Shown: positions 18,307 through 27,422, numbered from the stretch's first letter. The stretch is 64,000 nt of DNA from Thiovibrio sp964588325 (GCA_964588325.1 CAZPOR010000005.1:1-64000); one strand, 5' to 3'. Notes: a model not told the origin generated them from the sequence alone. Translations and numbers: made by a program.

Positions 18307-19262
18307 TAAAACATGCGCTTCTTCCAGAGGACATATCCGGCCACGCCGGTGAGCGCCATCGAGCACAGCAGCACATACCAGAAACCAACCTGCTGGTCCA
18401 GAAAGGGAACTCCCACGTTCATGCCCCAGAAGCTGGCGATCATAGTCGGAATGGAGAGAAGGATGGTCACCGAGGCGAGCAGCTTCATCACCTGGTTGAG
18501 ATTATTGGAGATCACCGAGGTGAAGGCATCCATCATCCCGCTCAGGATGTCGGAGTACATCTGCACCATTTCAAGGGCCTGACGGTTTTCAATAATGGCG
18601 TCCTCAAGGATGTCCTCATCCTCTTCGTACTGCGGCAGCAAATGCTGCAAAGCGCTGTTCTTTCTGAGCCGCAGCAGCCGCTCCAGAACCAGGCCGTTGG
18701 AGCGCAAGGCCACCGTGAAATAGGTAAGGCCCTTTTCCATGTCGAACAGCCTGAAAACCTCCGCATTGTTCATCGATTTACGCAGATGCCGCTCGATTTC
18801 GTCCGTCTGGCGGTTGATCTGGTGGATGAAACGCAGATACACCTTGGCGGTCTTGTAGAGAATCTGAAAAAGGAAGCGGGTGCGCTTGCCGGTATTGTAA
18901 TAGGCCGGGGCTCCGGGGCCGACGATGTTTCCGGGCAGGATCTCGGTTTCTTCCAGCGAAACGGTAATGACCTGGTCCGGAGTGAGGATGATGCCCAGCG
19001 GCAGGGTGTCGTACATGTCCGGTCCGCGCAGCACCGGAAAATTGGTGAGCACCAGCATGCAGTTGTCTTCGATTTCGATACGGGAGCGTTCTTCCGAGTC
19101 GAGGGCGGCGCGGAGCAAGTCTTCCGGCACTCCGGTGGAAGTGGAAACCGTGCTGATTTCCTCCGAGGTCGGGTTGACCATGCGGATCCAGGATCTTGGC
19201 ACAGGCCCGCTGTCCGTGACGATCTGCAACTGATGATCAAAGCGTTTGTACACGGTAAGCAT
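18306..19262 (-). CDS. corA: CorA family magnesium/divalent cation transporter
   Basis: The 318-residue protein has the soluble N-terminal alpha/beta domain, a long stalk helix (about 140-250) and two C-terminal membrane helices (about 255-280 and 290-312). FWGMNVG at the end of the first helix carries the GMN selectivity motif; it reads GMNV where the classical form is GMNF. Only 318 residues long, it is a typical bacterial CorA. AGGAGG lies about 13 bases before the ATG. The stop codon directly abuts the palindromic element at 18143-18306. The plus-strand gap 19263-19493 has nothing else recognisable. Confidence 0.9.
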   Translation of the reverse strand: MLTVYKRFDHQLQIVTDSGPVPRSWIRMVNPTSEEISTVSTSTGVPEDLLRAALDSEERSRIEIEDNCMLVLTNFPVLRGPDMYDTLPLGIILTPDQVITVSLEETEILPGNIVGPGAPAYYNTGKRTRFLFQILYKTAKVYLRFIHQINRQTDEIERHLRKSMNNAEVFRLFDMEKGLTYFTVALRSNGLVLERLLRLRKNSALQHLLPQYEEDEDILEDAIIENRQALEMVQMYSDILSGMMDAFTSVISNNLNQVMKLLASVTILLSIPTMIASFWGMNVGVPFLDQQVGFWYVLLCSMALTGVAGYVLWKKRMF

Positions 19263-19493
19263 GTCGGTACGCCTCCTGTCCGGGGCGGAATTTTATCCGG
19301 CCAGCATCTCATTCATTATGGGCCGCCCAGTGGCAACTCCGGAAAAACAACAGCCGCTTGCTTGAGTTGACGGGAGAGGATACAGGGGAAAGGCGACAAG
19401 AAAATCAAGGGTCCGCACCGCCACGATACAATTCAAACCAGCAAAAGCTCTTTACTTGGTTTTAGAAACCCATGTCAACCGAAAATCCTCCGG

Positions 19494-20129
19494 TTAAACC
19501 CCCTGCAAGGGGCAGCCATCGCACAGCGGATTGGTTTTCTTGCAGTATTCCTTGGCAAGGCGGACGAGAAGGGCGTGGTACTCGTTGAAGAGCCGGGCGT
19601 CGGTGGGGAGCTTGCCCAGAAAGAGGTCCTGGATCTCTTCATACCCTGCGTCTTCCGCAATCAGGTCATGCCGGAGCAGGATGCGGTAGGTGTAGGCATC
19701 CACCACGAACACCGGTTTGCCCGCGCCATAGAGGGTGATGGAATCGGCGGTTTCCGGGCCGATTCCCTTTATGGCCAGCAGTTTTTCCCGGAGGGTCTGG
19801 GTGTCTTGCGCAAAAAATGTTTCGAGATCCCCGCTCTCTTCCCGGATGGCGGCGAAAAGCCCCTTGATCCGTTTGGCCTTCTGGTTGTAATACCCGGAAG
19901 GCCGGATTTTTTCGGCGAGAACTTCGAGGGGCAGGGCTTCCAGGGCTGCAAAGGAAAGGAGTCCCTCGTGCCGCAATGCCTCGATGACCATGCTCACGTT
20001 GCGCCAACTGGTGTTCTGGGTCAGAACCGCGCCGAGCATGATCTCAAAGGGGGTTTCGCCTGGCCACCAATGCTGGGGGCCGAAATGCTCAAGCAGGCGG
20101 GCGTGGATTTCCTCAATCCGGTTGCTCAC
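19494..20129 (-). CDS. Endonuclease III-like (HhH-GPD) DNA glycosylase
   Basis: The 211-residue HhH-GPD protein reads FEIMLGAVLTQNTSWRNV, LLAIKGIGPETADSI (helix-hairpin-helix) and FVVDAYTYRIL, with the catalytic Asp in VVDAYT. In E. coli Nth the hairpin reads GVGRKTA with a lyase Lys; here that position is Glu (GIGPETA), so a monofunctional glycosylase is expected, as in the MagIII/HP0602-like group. The C-terminus has CKKTNPLCDGCPLQGV, only three of the usual four iron-sulfur ligands, and then stops, so the cluster may be incomplete or have another ligand. The gene is followed at its 5' side by a small membrane protein. The substrate base is unknown. Confidence 0.82.
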   Translation of the reverse strand: MSNRIEEIHARLLEHFGPQHWWPGETPFEIMLGAVLTQNTSWRNVSMVIEALRHEGLLSFAALEALPLEVLAEKIRPSGYYNQKAKRIKGLFAAIREESGDLETFFAQDTQTLREKLLAIKGIGPETADSITLYGAGKPVFVVDAYTYRILLRHDLIAEDAGYEEIQDLFLGKLPTDARLFNEYHALLVRLAKEYCKKTNPLCDGCPLQGV

Positions 20130-20152
20130 GGTTATTGCGTCCCTGCCAACAA

Positions 20153-20485
20153 TCAGTCGGAACGCATGAAGAGAAAATAGACGGCGATGGCAATGGCGCC
20201 GATGAACACCCCGGCCACGGGCAAGACCTTGCCGATCTGGAGAGTCCCGTCCACCACCAGCCCCTCCATGTAGCGGCTCCCGCTGAAAAGCCAGAGCCCG
20301 AACCCGAGCCCGGTCAGGACCAGGGTATCCACGGCCTGCTTGTAGAGGTTGTAGCAGATAAAAGCGATAAAGGGGACCAGAAACCAGGTGTTGGTGAAAA
20401 GCCCCTTAAAGTCTACCTCGTGGAACTGCTGCGGCACGTTGGTGCTGTTGACGAAATCGACGATCTGCCCCAGAAATTCGGTCAT
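20153..20485 (-). CDS. Small three-helix membrane protein, function unknown
   Basis: The 110-residue protein has three predicted membrane spans (about 30-47, 53-70 and 84-105) and a polar N-terminus with VDFVNSTNVPQQFHEVDFKGLF. I do not recognise the family. GAGGAGG lies about nine bases before the ATG, so it is very likely expressed. It lies 23 bases upstream of the HhH glycosylase start and may share its transcript. Confidence 0.6.
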   Translation of the reverse strand: MTEFLGQIVDFVNSTNVPQQFHEVDFKGLFTNTWFLVPFIAFICYNLYKQAVDTLVLTGLGFGLWLFSGSRYMEGLVVDGTLQIGKVLPVAGVFIGAIAIAVYFLFMRSD

Positions 20486-20527
20486 GCGCTGCGTCCTCCT
20501 CTGTGGTGATGGCGAAATTATTTCTGC

Positions 20528-20632
20528 AAGCGGCCACAGGGCACCACATCTGCTTTGTCATCGCCTTGTCCGCATACCTGATGTATAGCGAGCAAGGCTC
20601 TTTCGCGCATCTGCGGCACCCTGTGGCCGCTT
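20528..20632. repeat. 105-bp palindromic element with 14-bp inverted ends
   Basis: AAGCGGCCACAGGG (20528-20541) is inverted exactly at 20619-20632. Read on the minus strand, the interior has GCAGATGCGCGAAAGAG, then AAGGCGATGACA and GCAGATGTGGTGCC. The last two blocks are close to AAGCCGATGACA and GCAGATGCGGTGC of the element at 18143-18306, though the outer arms differ. It sits between the 110-residue membrane protein and thiC. Confidence 0.55.
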
Positions 20633-20683
20633 ATTTTGGTGGCATACGCCGTTCGTCGAGGCTTACGCCGTGATTAGTTATAA

Positions 20684-21985
20684 TTATTTCTGCTGCCGGC
20701 CCGGCGCGGTGGCCTGCTTGTACACCTTGATGGCGCAGTACGAGCCGCACATGCTGCAGGCGTCGCCCTTGTAGGAACTCCCCTCTTCCCGGAAACGCCG
20801 GGCCTTTTCCGGGTCGATGGACAGATCGATCTGGCCTTTCCAGTCCAGATTGTTGCGGCACTTGGCCATGGCGATGTCCTTGTCGATGGCGCCGGGCAAC
20901 CCTTTGGCGATGTCCGCCGCATGGGCGGCGATGCGGGAGGCCATGACCCCCTCGTGCACATCCTCGGCGCTGGGCAGCTTGAGATGCTCGGCCGGGGTGA
21001 CGTAGCACAGGAAATCCGCCCCTGCCGCTCCGGCGATGGCCCCGCCGATGGCGCCGGTGATATGGTCGTAGCCCGGGGCGATGTCGGTGACCAGGGGCCC
21101 CAGCACATAAAAGGGCGCCCCGTGGCAGAGCTGCTTCTGCAAAAGGATATTGGCCTGGATCTGGTTGAGCGGCATGTGCCCCGGCCCCTCGACCATCACC
21201 TGCACCCCGGCCTCCCAGGCGCGCTGGGTCAGCTCGCCCAGGTGGATCAGCTCCTGAACCTGGCCCCGGTCGGTGGCGTCGGCCAGGCATCCCGGCCTTA
21301 TGCCGTCGCCCAGGCTCAAGGTGACCTCATGCTCCTTGAGGATGGCCAGCAGTTCGTCGAAATGTTCGTACATGGGATTTTCTTTGTTGTTGTAGCTCAT
21401 CCACTCGATGGTGAAGGAACCGCCCCGGCTGACCACGCCCATGAGCCGCTGATGGTTGCGGACCCGCTCCAGGGTGGAGCGGGTGATCCCGGAATGGATG
21501 GTCATGAAGTCAACCCCATCCTTGGCCTGCTGCTCAATGCCCTTGAACATCTGGGCAACCGTGACCTCGCCGATCTTTTTCTTCTGCTTCTCCACCACCT
21601 CGGCAATGGACTGGTAGATGGGCACGGTTCCCAAGGGGATGGGGCAGCTTTTCAAAATCTCCTGCCGGATGGCATCCAGCTCGCCGCCCATGGAAAGATC
21701 CATCACCGTATCGGCCCCGGCCTTGAGGCAGACACAGAGCTTCTGCAGCTCCTGGCTCACCTCGGGATAATCCTTGGAGGAGCCGATATTGGCGTTGACC
21801 TTGGTGGACAAACCCTTGCCCACCGCCATGATCCGGTCGAATGCGTGGTTTTTGTTCTTGGGGATGCAGATCGTTCCAGCAGCCACCCCTTGCATCAGGG
21901 CCTGGACCGTGATGTTCTCGTTGGCGGCACAGTTTTCAAAAAGAGGGGTGCATGCGCCCCGGATAGCGTCTTCGCGAATACTCAT
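20684..21985 (-). CDS. thiC: Phosphomethylpyrimidine synthase ThiC (or BzaF-type paralogue)
   Basis: This 433-residue radical SAM enzyme turns aminoimidazole ribotide into the thiamine pyrimidine. Diagnostic segments are VNANIGSS, TVMDLSMGGELDAIR, GVDFMTIHSGI, LSLGDGIRPG and MVEGPGHMP, and the C-terminal non-canonical cluster motif CSMCGSYC (C-x2-C-x4-C). The length fits the short anaerobic form. Anaerobic hydroxybenzimidazole synthase BzaF is a close paralogue and cannot be fully excluded from sequence alone; no benzimidazole or cobalamin genes are nearby. No TPP riboswitch is recognisable upstream. MSIREDAI is chosen as the start over an ATG five codons earlier. Confidence 0.9.
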   Translation of the reverse strand: MSIREDAIRGACTPLFENCAANENITVQALMQGVAAGTICIPKNKNHAFDRIMAVGKGLSTKVNANIGSSKDYPEVSQELQKLCVCLKAGADTVMDLSMGGELDAIRQEILKSCPIPLGTVPIYQSIAEVVEKQKKKIGEVTVAQMFKGIEQQAKDGVDFMTIHSGITRSTLERVRNHQRLMGVVSRGGSFTIEWMSYNNKENPMYEHFDELLAILKEHEVTLSLGDGIRPGCLADATDRGQVQELIHLGELTQRAWEAGVQVMVEGPGHMPLNQIQANILLQKQLCHGAPFYVLGPLVTDIAPGYDHITGAIGGAIAGAAGADFLCYVTPAEHLKLPSAEDVHEGVMASRIAAHAADIAKGLPGAIDKDIAMAKCRNNLDWKGQIDLSIDPEKARRFREEGSSYKGDACSMCGSYCAIKVYKQATAPGRQQK

Positions 21986-22124
21986 CACAGGTTCTCCCAT
22001 ACCTTCCGGCGCAGGCCGCAGGGTGGTGTTGACAGTAATTATAAAGGAAGTTCAAGACGCAAAAACATACCAGCGCCCCTTGGAGAATGCAATGGAAATG
22101 TATGGGAACCGGGGGGAAGAATGC

Positions 22125-22694
22125 CTATAACACCCCGTGTTCATGGAGAATTTTGAAGCCGATGCCGACGAGAACCAGGCCGCCGGCAATCTCGGCCCGG
22201 GAGCCCAACCGCGAAGCCGCGCCCAACAGACAGCCCAGCCGCAAGCCCAGCGCGGTGAGCGCCGAGGCGACCAGGCCGATGACCAGGGCCGGAAGCCAGA
22301 CGCTGATCTCGAGCACGGCAAAACTCAACCCCACGGCCAGGGAGTCAATGCTCGTTGCCACCGAAAGAGTGACCAGCATCCGCCCTTTGGTGGGGTCCGC
22401 GCCCTCTTCCGCCTCATGCTCCTCCCGGATCGCCTCCCAGATCATCTTGATCCCCACGAAGGCGAGGAGAGCGAAGGCGAGCCAGTGGTCAAAGGCTTCG
22501 ATGTAGGAGCGGACCGTGAGCCCGCCCAGCCAGCCGAGAATGTTCATTCCGGCCTGAAAAAAACCGAAATGGAAGGCCAAGCGGAACACCTGCCGGGAGT
22601 TGACCTGGCACAGGCTGACCCCGGCCGCCAGGGCCACGGCAAAAGCGTCCACGGCTAGGGCCAGGGCAATGAGCAGGATTGCGGAAAATTCCAT
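22125..22694 (-). CDS. mntP: MntP-type manganese efflux pump
   Basis: The 189-residue membrane protein has six predicted helices in two halves. Each half carries the acidic motif of the family: LALAVDAFAVALAAG in helix 1 and VATSIDSLAVGLSFA in helix 4. MntP exports Mn2+. The linker EEHEAEEGADPTKG between halves is typical. The frame opens upstream to 22820 through the terminator of the preceding gene, so MEFSAILL at 22694 is the likely start, although its ribosome site is weak. No yybP-ykoY manganese riboswitch was seen in the leader. Confidence 0.87.
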   Translation of the reverse strand: MEFSAILLIALALAVDAFAVALAAGVSLCQVNSRQVFRLAFHFGFFQAGMNILGWLGGLTVRSYIEAFDHWLAFALLAFVGIKMIWEAIREEHEAEEGADPTKGRMLVTLSVATSIDSLAVGLSFAVLEISVWLPALVIGLVASALTALGLRLGCLLGAASRLGSRAEIAGGLVLVGIGFKILHEHGVL

Positions 22695-22774
22695 GAAACA
22701 GGCTGCGCGGATGGGGTTATGGGGAGAGAATGCGCGGGTTTGCCGCCACTTGACCATTTTTCCCCGGGGCTGGC

Positions 22775-22801
22775 AAGAAAAAAGCCCCGTTGAGGCGGGG
22801 C
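22775..22801 (-). terminator. Rho-independent terminator after the sulfurtransferase gene
   Basis: On the minus strand GCCCCG-CCTCAA-CGGGGC is followed directly by six T. It lies 29 bases after the sulfurtransferase stop and about 80 bases before mntP. Confidence 0.85.
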
Positions 22802-22829
22802 CGAAGGAGAACGGAAACAAGCCGGGAAA

Positions 22830-23684
22830 TCAGGCGCCCCGCGGCTCACCGCTCTCGATGGGCAGGCTGGGATCCCTGGACCATTCGTTCCAGGAGGCGA
22901 AATAGACCCGCAAGCGGTTGAAACCGGCCAGCTTCAGGGCCACATAGGTATTGGCCGCCCGCGACCCCTTGAAACAGAAGATGATGATCTCGCTGTCCGG
23001 ATAGATCTGCTGGCTGGCGCACAAGGCCCGGATTTCATGGGCTGGCCGGAAGACGGGAATCGCATCCCGGCTCATGAAGCTGTACCATTCAATCCAGCGG
23101 GCGAAGGGAATCCTTCCCCGCCGGGGGGCAAAATCGAAGCCGTAGGGCGAGGAGGTATGGCCCAGCCATTCGTTGGCATCCCGGTTGTCGAGGAGGATGG
23201 TTCGGGAGTCGCCCAGAGCCGCGAGCACATCATCCCTGGTCGCCATCAGAGCGGGGTTGGGGTTGGGGAGAAATCGGCTGGCGGTTGGCGGGATCTCCGT
23301 GGTTTCTTCGGGCAGGCCGTACTGCTGCCAGGCCCAGAAACCGCCATCGAGAATGCCGCAATCCGGGTGCCCGAGATAGCGGGCCAGCCAATACCCGCGG
23401 CAGGAAGCGCCATACCGGGTATCGAAGCTGTCTTCGTAAAAAACAACCTTCCGGCCGTGGGTGACGCCCACCCGGGAGAAACTCGCCCCAAAGGTGTTCT
23501 GCAGGGCTGCCAACCCTTCCGGGGTGCTCTCGCTCAAGAAGGAAAAGATCTCCGGCATGTTCACCGCCCCGGGGATGTGCCCCTCGGCAAAGGTGTCCTG
23601 ATCGCGGATATCCACCAGCAGCACCGCCCCTTGCTCCAGCAGCGCCTGGGTTTCATGGAGGGTGTAGAGAATTTTTTCCGTCAT
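22830..23684 (-). CDS. Two-domain rhodanese-type sulfurtransferase
   Basis: The 284-residue protein has two rhodanese domains. The first (about 1-125) carries VLLVDIRDQDTFAEGHIPGAVN and DGGFWAW; the second (about 145-275) carries ILLDNRDANEWLG and the active loop IIFCFKGSRAANTY, whose Cys (about residue 237) would hold the persulfide. The loop reads C-x2-G-S-R as in many thiosulfate sulfurtransferases. Sulfur transfer to cyanide, thiols or sulfur carriers is the general activity; the physiological acceptor is unknown. AGGA lies about 12 bases upstream of the chosen ATG; the frame extends to 23825 but the extra N-terminus is not conserved. It diverges from the REC-CheW fusion gene. Confidence 0.87.
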   Translation of the reverse strand: MTEKILYTLHETQALLEQGAVLLVDIRDQDTFAEGHIPGAVNMPEIFSFLSESTPEGLAALQNTFGASFSRVGVTHGRKVVFYEDSFDTRYGASCRGYWLARYLGHPDCGILDGGFWAWQQYGLPEETTEIPPTASRFLPNPNPALMATRDDVLAALGDSRTILLDNRDANEWLGHTSSPYGFDFAPRRGRIPFARWIEWYSFMSRDAIPVFRPAHEIRALCASQQIYPDSEIIIFCFKGSRAANTYVALKLAGFNRLRVYFASWNEWSRDPSLPIESGEPRGA

Positions 23685-23824
23685 GCGCATATCCTGAGCT
23701 GAAGAGAACGCCGTTATACTCTGTCTTTCCAATATAAAACCTTCGCGCTTGGACCGCCCGAAAAATTCTCCGAACTTGTCGAAACGCTTTTCTTCCTCTA
23801 TATTGGACCACAGGAGGTGGCACA

Positions 23825-25735
23825 ATGGCCCTTGATCCGCAGATGAAGATTTTGCTCGTTGAAGACGCCGGCACCATGCGCAAGATGGAGGCCAGGATAC
23901 TCGGCCAGGTCGGTTTTACCAACATCGTCGAGGCAAAAGACGGCAACGATGCCATGGAGAAGCTTGGGGCCGAACCGGACATCGCCCTGGTCATCAGCGA
24001 CTGGTCCATGCCCAACTGCGACGGCTACCAGTTGCTGCAGTGGATGCGCGGCCAGGACGGCTTCAAAAACCTCCCTTTTCTCATGGCCACCGGCCACGGA
24101 GACAAGGCCTATGTGGCCAAGGCCAAGGAAGCCGGGGCCAACGGCGTGGTGGCCAAGCCCTTTACCCCCGACGAGCTCAAGGTCCTCATCGAGGAGGCCT
24201 TTGGCCTCAAGCAGGCAGCCGCTCCCAAAAAAGAGGAAGGCCCCAGGATCAGCGCCGAGGGCAAGGTCCATCTCAAGATGGCCCATATCCAGATCACCGA
24301 CCATCTGGCCCTCGGGGTGCTCAAGCACCAGGTGGCCTCGGGCCGGAAAAACCCGCAACACTTCAGCCTGGACACCCTCTGCATGCCGGGCTGGAATCCG
24401 GTGCAGAACGCGCTTGAAAACGGCGAGGTGGACGGCGCCTTTATCCTGGCCCCCATGGCCATGGATCTCTTCAGCTACGGGGTGCCCATCAAGCTGGTGC
24501 TCTTCGCCCACCGCAACGGCAGCATCTGCGTCCGCAACAAGACCGGCAAGTATGCCAAGCCGTACCAGCAGTTCTTCAAACACAAGACCTTCTACATCCC
24601 CCACAAGATGTCGATCCACAACATGTTGGCCCACATGTACTTCACCCAGATGGGGTTGCGGCCCGGGGTGGCGGGAAAGGAGGCGGTCAACGTCCTCTTC
24701 GACGTGGTGCCGCCGGTGGCCATGCCGGAGTTTTTAAAGGACAATGCCGAGGCCAGCGGCTTTCTGGTGGCCGAGCCCATCGGCTCGCGGGCCATCACCG
24801 CAGGCATTGCCGAGCGCCAGTTCCTTTCCAGCGAGGTGTGGCAGGATCATCCCTGCTGCGTGGTGGTTTTCCGGGAGGAGATCCTCACCAAGTATCCCGA
24901 GGCGGTGCAGGAATTCACCACCATGCTGGTGGAAGCCGGCATCTATATCCGCGACCATGTGGACGAGGCGGCGGAGATCGCCGTAACCTTTCTCGACCCG
25001 CAGAAAAAGATCGGCCTCGAAACCGGTCTGCTCCGCACCGTGCTTTCCGACCCCCAGGGGATCACCACGGACAATCTCTATCCGGTCAAGGAAGATCTGG
25101 AGACCATCCAGGACTACATGACCTCCAAGATGGAGATCGGGCGGCGCATCAACCTCGCCGAGTTTATCGACACCCGGTTTGCCGATATCGCCTGCAAGAA
25201 TCTGCCCGCTGCCGCAGGCGCGGAACAGCGCGGCGCAGCCAAGAAGCTGGGCATCGACCAGTCCCTGGCCTCCCGCGAGGGCAAGTATCTGATCTTCACC
25301 CTGGGCAAGGAGCGGTACGGACTCGGCATCCTCGATGTCCGGGAGATCATCGGCCTGATGGCCATCCACGAGCTACCCCAGATGCCGCCGTTTTTCAGAG
25401 GGGTCATCAACCTGCGGGACAAGGTCATCCCGGTCATGGACATGCGGAGCAAATTCGGCATGGAGAGCGTGGACTACGACGACCGCACCTGCATCATCGT
25501 GGTGGAGGTCTCCGGCCTCACCGGCTCCCGGCTCATCGGCATCATTGTCGATGCGGTGTCCGAGGTGGTGACCATCAAAGAGCAGGAGGTGGAAGATTCG
25601 CCCCAGTTCGGCAGTGTGGTTGACAGCCAGTGCTTGCTGGGCATGGCCAAACTCGCCGAGGGCGTGACCATCCTTCTGGACATCGACCGGCTCATGCATA
25701 TCCAAGAGGCGGTGCTGGTCGGTGAAGCAGCTTAA
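23825..25735 (+). CDS. Receiver - solute-binding (NMT1/NrtA-like) - CheW fusion protein
   Basis: This 636-residue protein joins three modules. Residues 7-125 are a CheY-like receiver (LVEDAGTMRKM, phospho-acceptor D59 in VISDWSMPNCDG, and AKPF). Residues about 145-465 resemble the cytosolic part of nitrate/sulfonate/thiamine-precursor binding proteins (PF13379 type), with CMPGWNPVQNALENGEVDGAF and HKMSIHNMLAHM. Residues about 480-630 are a CheW domain (KYLIFTLGKERYGLGILDVREI; FFRGVINLRDKVIPVMDM). There is no signal peptide or membrane helix, so it acts in the cytoplasm. CheW with a receiver recalls CheV, here with a ligand-binding module inserted. AGGAGG precedes the ATG. The stop codon shares TTAA with the convergent lysE-family stop. 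Confidence 0.85.
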   Translation: MALDPQMKILLVEDAGTMRKMEARILGQVGFTNIVEAKDGNDAMEKLGAEPDIALVISDWSMPNCDGYQLLQWMRGQDGFKNLPFLMATGHGDKAYVAKAKEAGANGVVAKPFTPDELKVLIEEAFGLKQAAAPKKEEGPRISAEGKVHLKMAHIQITDHLALGVLKHQVASGRKNPQHFSLDTLCMPGWNPVQNALENGEVDGAFILAPMAMDLFSYGVPIKLVLFAHRNGSICVRNKTGKYAKPYQQFFKHKTFYIPHKMSIHNMLAHMYFTQMGLRPGVAGKEAVNVLFDVVPPVAMPEFLKDNAEASGFLVAEPIGSRAITAGIAERQFLSSEVWQDHPCCVVVFREEILTKYPEAVQEFTTMLVEAGIYIRDHVDEAAEIAVTFLDPQKKIGLETGLLRTVLSDPQGITTDNLYPVKEDLETIQDYMTSKMEIGRRINLAEFIDTRFADIACKNLPAAAGAEQRGAAKKLGIDQSLASREGKYLIFTLGKERYGLGILDVREIIGLMAIHELPQMPPFFRGVINLRDKVIPVMDMRSKFGMESVDYDDRTCIIVVEVSGLTGSRLIGIIVDAVSEVVTIKEQEVEDSPQFGSVVDSQCLLGMAKLAEGVTILLDIDRLMHIQEAVLVGEAA

Positions 25736-26349
25736 GGGATAAGGCCGCAGAGGGTGAGCCCTTCCCTGATCAGGGAAAGGCCGAAAAGACAGAGCAGCAG
25801 GCCAAGAACCCACAGAGTGATGCGGTATCCCTTGCTGCCCACGAAAACCATCCGGCCGGCCACGCAGGCAAGGAGCGCCTTGCTCCCCACCAGCAGCAGA
25901 TAGAAACTCCCCAGAAAGATACAAGGCGCGCCCTGATTGTGGCCCCAGGCCTTGAGAAGGATAGGGCCGCCCACGCCCAGCCAGAACAGATAGGGATAGG
26001 GGCTGAGGACATTGACCAGAACCGCCCGGCGGAGCGGATGCGTTTGCGGCCGGCTCTCGACAGCCACGTTCCCGGGACTGCGCAACTCCCCCACCCCCAT
26101 CCAGACCACCAGGCTCCCGCCTGCCAGGGCCAGAATCCCGGGCAGCATGCCGGCGGGCGCAACGCGTCCCAACCCCAGCAGAACCAAAATGATGATGGGC
26201 GCATCGCTGACCAGGGGGGCCAGGGCCACCCTGACTCCGGCTGCCGCCCCGCGGCGCAGGGATTCGGAGATAACCAGAGTCAGGAGCGGGCCGGGAGAAA
26301 GGCCGGCGCCAAGCCCGAGCAGAGCGCCGGTGGCGAGATAGTAGCGCAT
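25732..26349 (-). CDS. LysE family amino-acid/metabolite exporter
   Basis: The 205-residue protein has six hydrophobic helices and starts ATGALLGLGAGLSPGPLLTLV, matching the N-terminal LysE/RhtB signature (G-x2-PGP). NVLSPYPYLFW in the middle is the usual Pro-rich loop. Family members export amino acids or related small molecules; the substrate is not predictable. Its last codon overlaps the end of the receiver-CheW gene by four bases on the opposite strand. The HDOD gene lies directly upstream (27 bases), on the same strand. Confidence 0.82.
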   Translation of the reverse strand: MRYYLATGALLGLGAGLSPGPLLTLVISESLRRGAAAGVRVALAPLVSDAPIIILVLLGLGRVAPAGMLPGILALAGGSLVVWMGVGELRSPGNVAVESRPQTHPLRRAVLVNVLSPYPYLFWLGVGGPILLKAWGHNQGAPCIFLGSFYLLLVGSKALLACVAGRMVFVGSKGYRITLWVLGLLLCLFGLSLIREGLTLCGLIP

Positions 26350-26376
26350 GGCGAGGGGAATTCCGGCCGACGCGGA

Positions 26377-27237
26377 CTAGAGGCTGAACACAGCGACGGC
26401 ATCCTGATATTTATCGACGAACTCCTCGATAATCAGCCGCATGTTGCTTTCAAAATTTGGCACCTCGGGCAGCTCTCCTTTCATGCTCTCATAGGCAAGC
26501 ACGTCAAAGAAGAAGTCCCCGGAACTGCCTGCGTCGTATTCGGTAAGATGCACCAATGCATCCGCCAGGTAGATGATCTTGGACCCCAGTCTTTTTGACT
26601 GGGGCTGGGTCATGTCATGATGCAGTCCGACCGGCACGGAAACCGCTTCGGGCAGACCCCATTTTTCCAACAGGGCCATGCCCACCTCGGCGTGATCCGT
26701 ATGCAGCAGACGCCGCTCCACGGTCAACAGATCCTCCTGCTCGTTGTTTTCATCCCGGCTGTAGCTCGCCACCTGCAATGGCCGGTCAAGGATCACCTTG
26801 CCCACGTCATGGAGGAGCCCTGCGGTATAAATGGCGGAGGTATCCCTGGCCTTGGCGGTGCGGGCAATAATATTGGCCAGGATGGCCACGGCAAAGGAAT
26901 GGCGCCAGAGTTCTCCCCTCCCCAGGGCATAGGCCGCCTGCGGCGACCTGAGCAGCCCCACCGAAGCGCTGGTGATGGAGATGATCTTGACCGCGTCCAC
27001 CCCCATGCGAACGATGATATCCTTGACCGAGGTGATCTTTTTCATGTGGCCGAAGTAGGCGGAGTTGGCCATCTGCAGCATATTGGCGGTGAGGCCCGGA
27101 TCCTGCTCGATCTTTTCCGACAGCTTGGGGATGGAACAATCCGGAGCGTGGGCCATGGACAGCACATCCAGCGCCACCTCCGGGCACGGCGCTATTTTTT
27201 CCACATCCCTGACATACTCGGCGGCGACATCGATCAT
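26377..27237 (-). CDS. HDOD domain signalling protein
   Basis: This 286-residue protein has an HDOD domain at about 15-210: IPKLSEKIEQDPGLTANMLQMANSAYFG, VKDIIVRMGVDAVKIISIT, and the HD motif LLHDVGKVIL, followed by HAEVGMALLEKWGLPEAVSVPVGLHHD. HDOD proteins lack full HD-GYP chemistry and usually act as scaffolds in regulation or chemotaxis. The chosen ATG at 27237 follows GGGAAAAG; two earlier in-frame starts (27270 and 27321) have poorer sites. Nearby signalling genes (the CheW fusion at 23825) fit a regulatory role but no pathway can be assigned. Confidence 0.82.
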   Translation of the reverse strand: MIDVAAEYVRDVEKIAPCPEVALDVLSMAHAPDCSIPKLSEKIEQDPGLTANMLQMANSAYFGHMKKITSVKDIIVRMGVDAVKIISITSASVGLLRSPQAAYALGRGELWRHSFAVAILANIIARTAKARDTSAIYTAGLLHDVGKVILDRPLQVASYSRDENNEQEDLLTVERRLLHTDHAEVGMALLEKWGLPEAVSVPVGLHHDMTQPQSKRLGSKIIYLADALVHLTEYDAGSSGDFFFDVLAYESMKGELPEVPNFESNMRLIIEEFVDKYQDAVAVFSL

Positions 27238-27394
27238 TACTTTTCCCGATTCAAAAGGTCTGGAGCCCATGCGGGCGCAAGCACATAATTCCAACGGGGG
27301 GATTATCACATATTCGGACACGGTTGTAAATATTTAGGAGGCATTACAAAAACACCAACAGTGCGGCTAGTTGCGAACCTCAGTCTGGTGCAGC

Positions 27395-27422
27395 TTGACA
27401 GGGCCATGGGGATGATTATTTT
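27395..27422 (+). promoter_or_regulatory. Sigma-70-type promoter before htpG
   Basis: TTGACA (27395-27400) and TATTTT (27417-27422) are 16 bases apart, 95 bases upstream of the htpG start. I did not find a good sigma-32 consensus here. Confidence 0.45.

Noticed and set aside
22001..22124. Possible TPP or cobalamin riboswitch before thiC
   Set aside because: The leader lacks the conserved TPP core (CUGAGA and ACCUGA-type segments) and the cobalamin box; only a TATAAT-like element was seen.
20921..22156. A 411-codon open frame antisense to thiC
   Set aside because: Antisense shadow with no recognisable domain; thiC on the other strand explains the DNA.
22695..22829. Possible yybP-ykoY manganese riboswitch before mntP
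   Set aside because: The only clear structure is the terminator of the upstream gene; no conserved yybP-ykoY loops were found.
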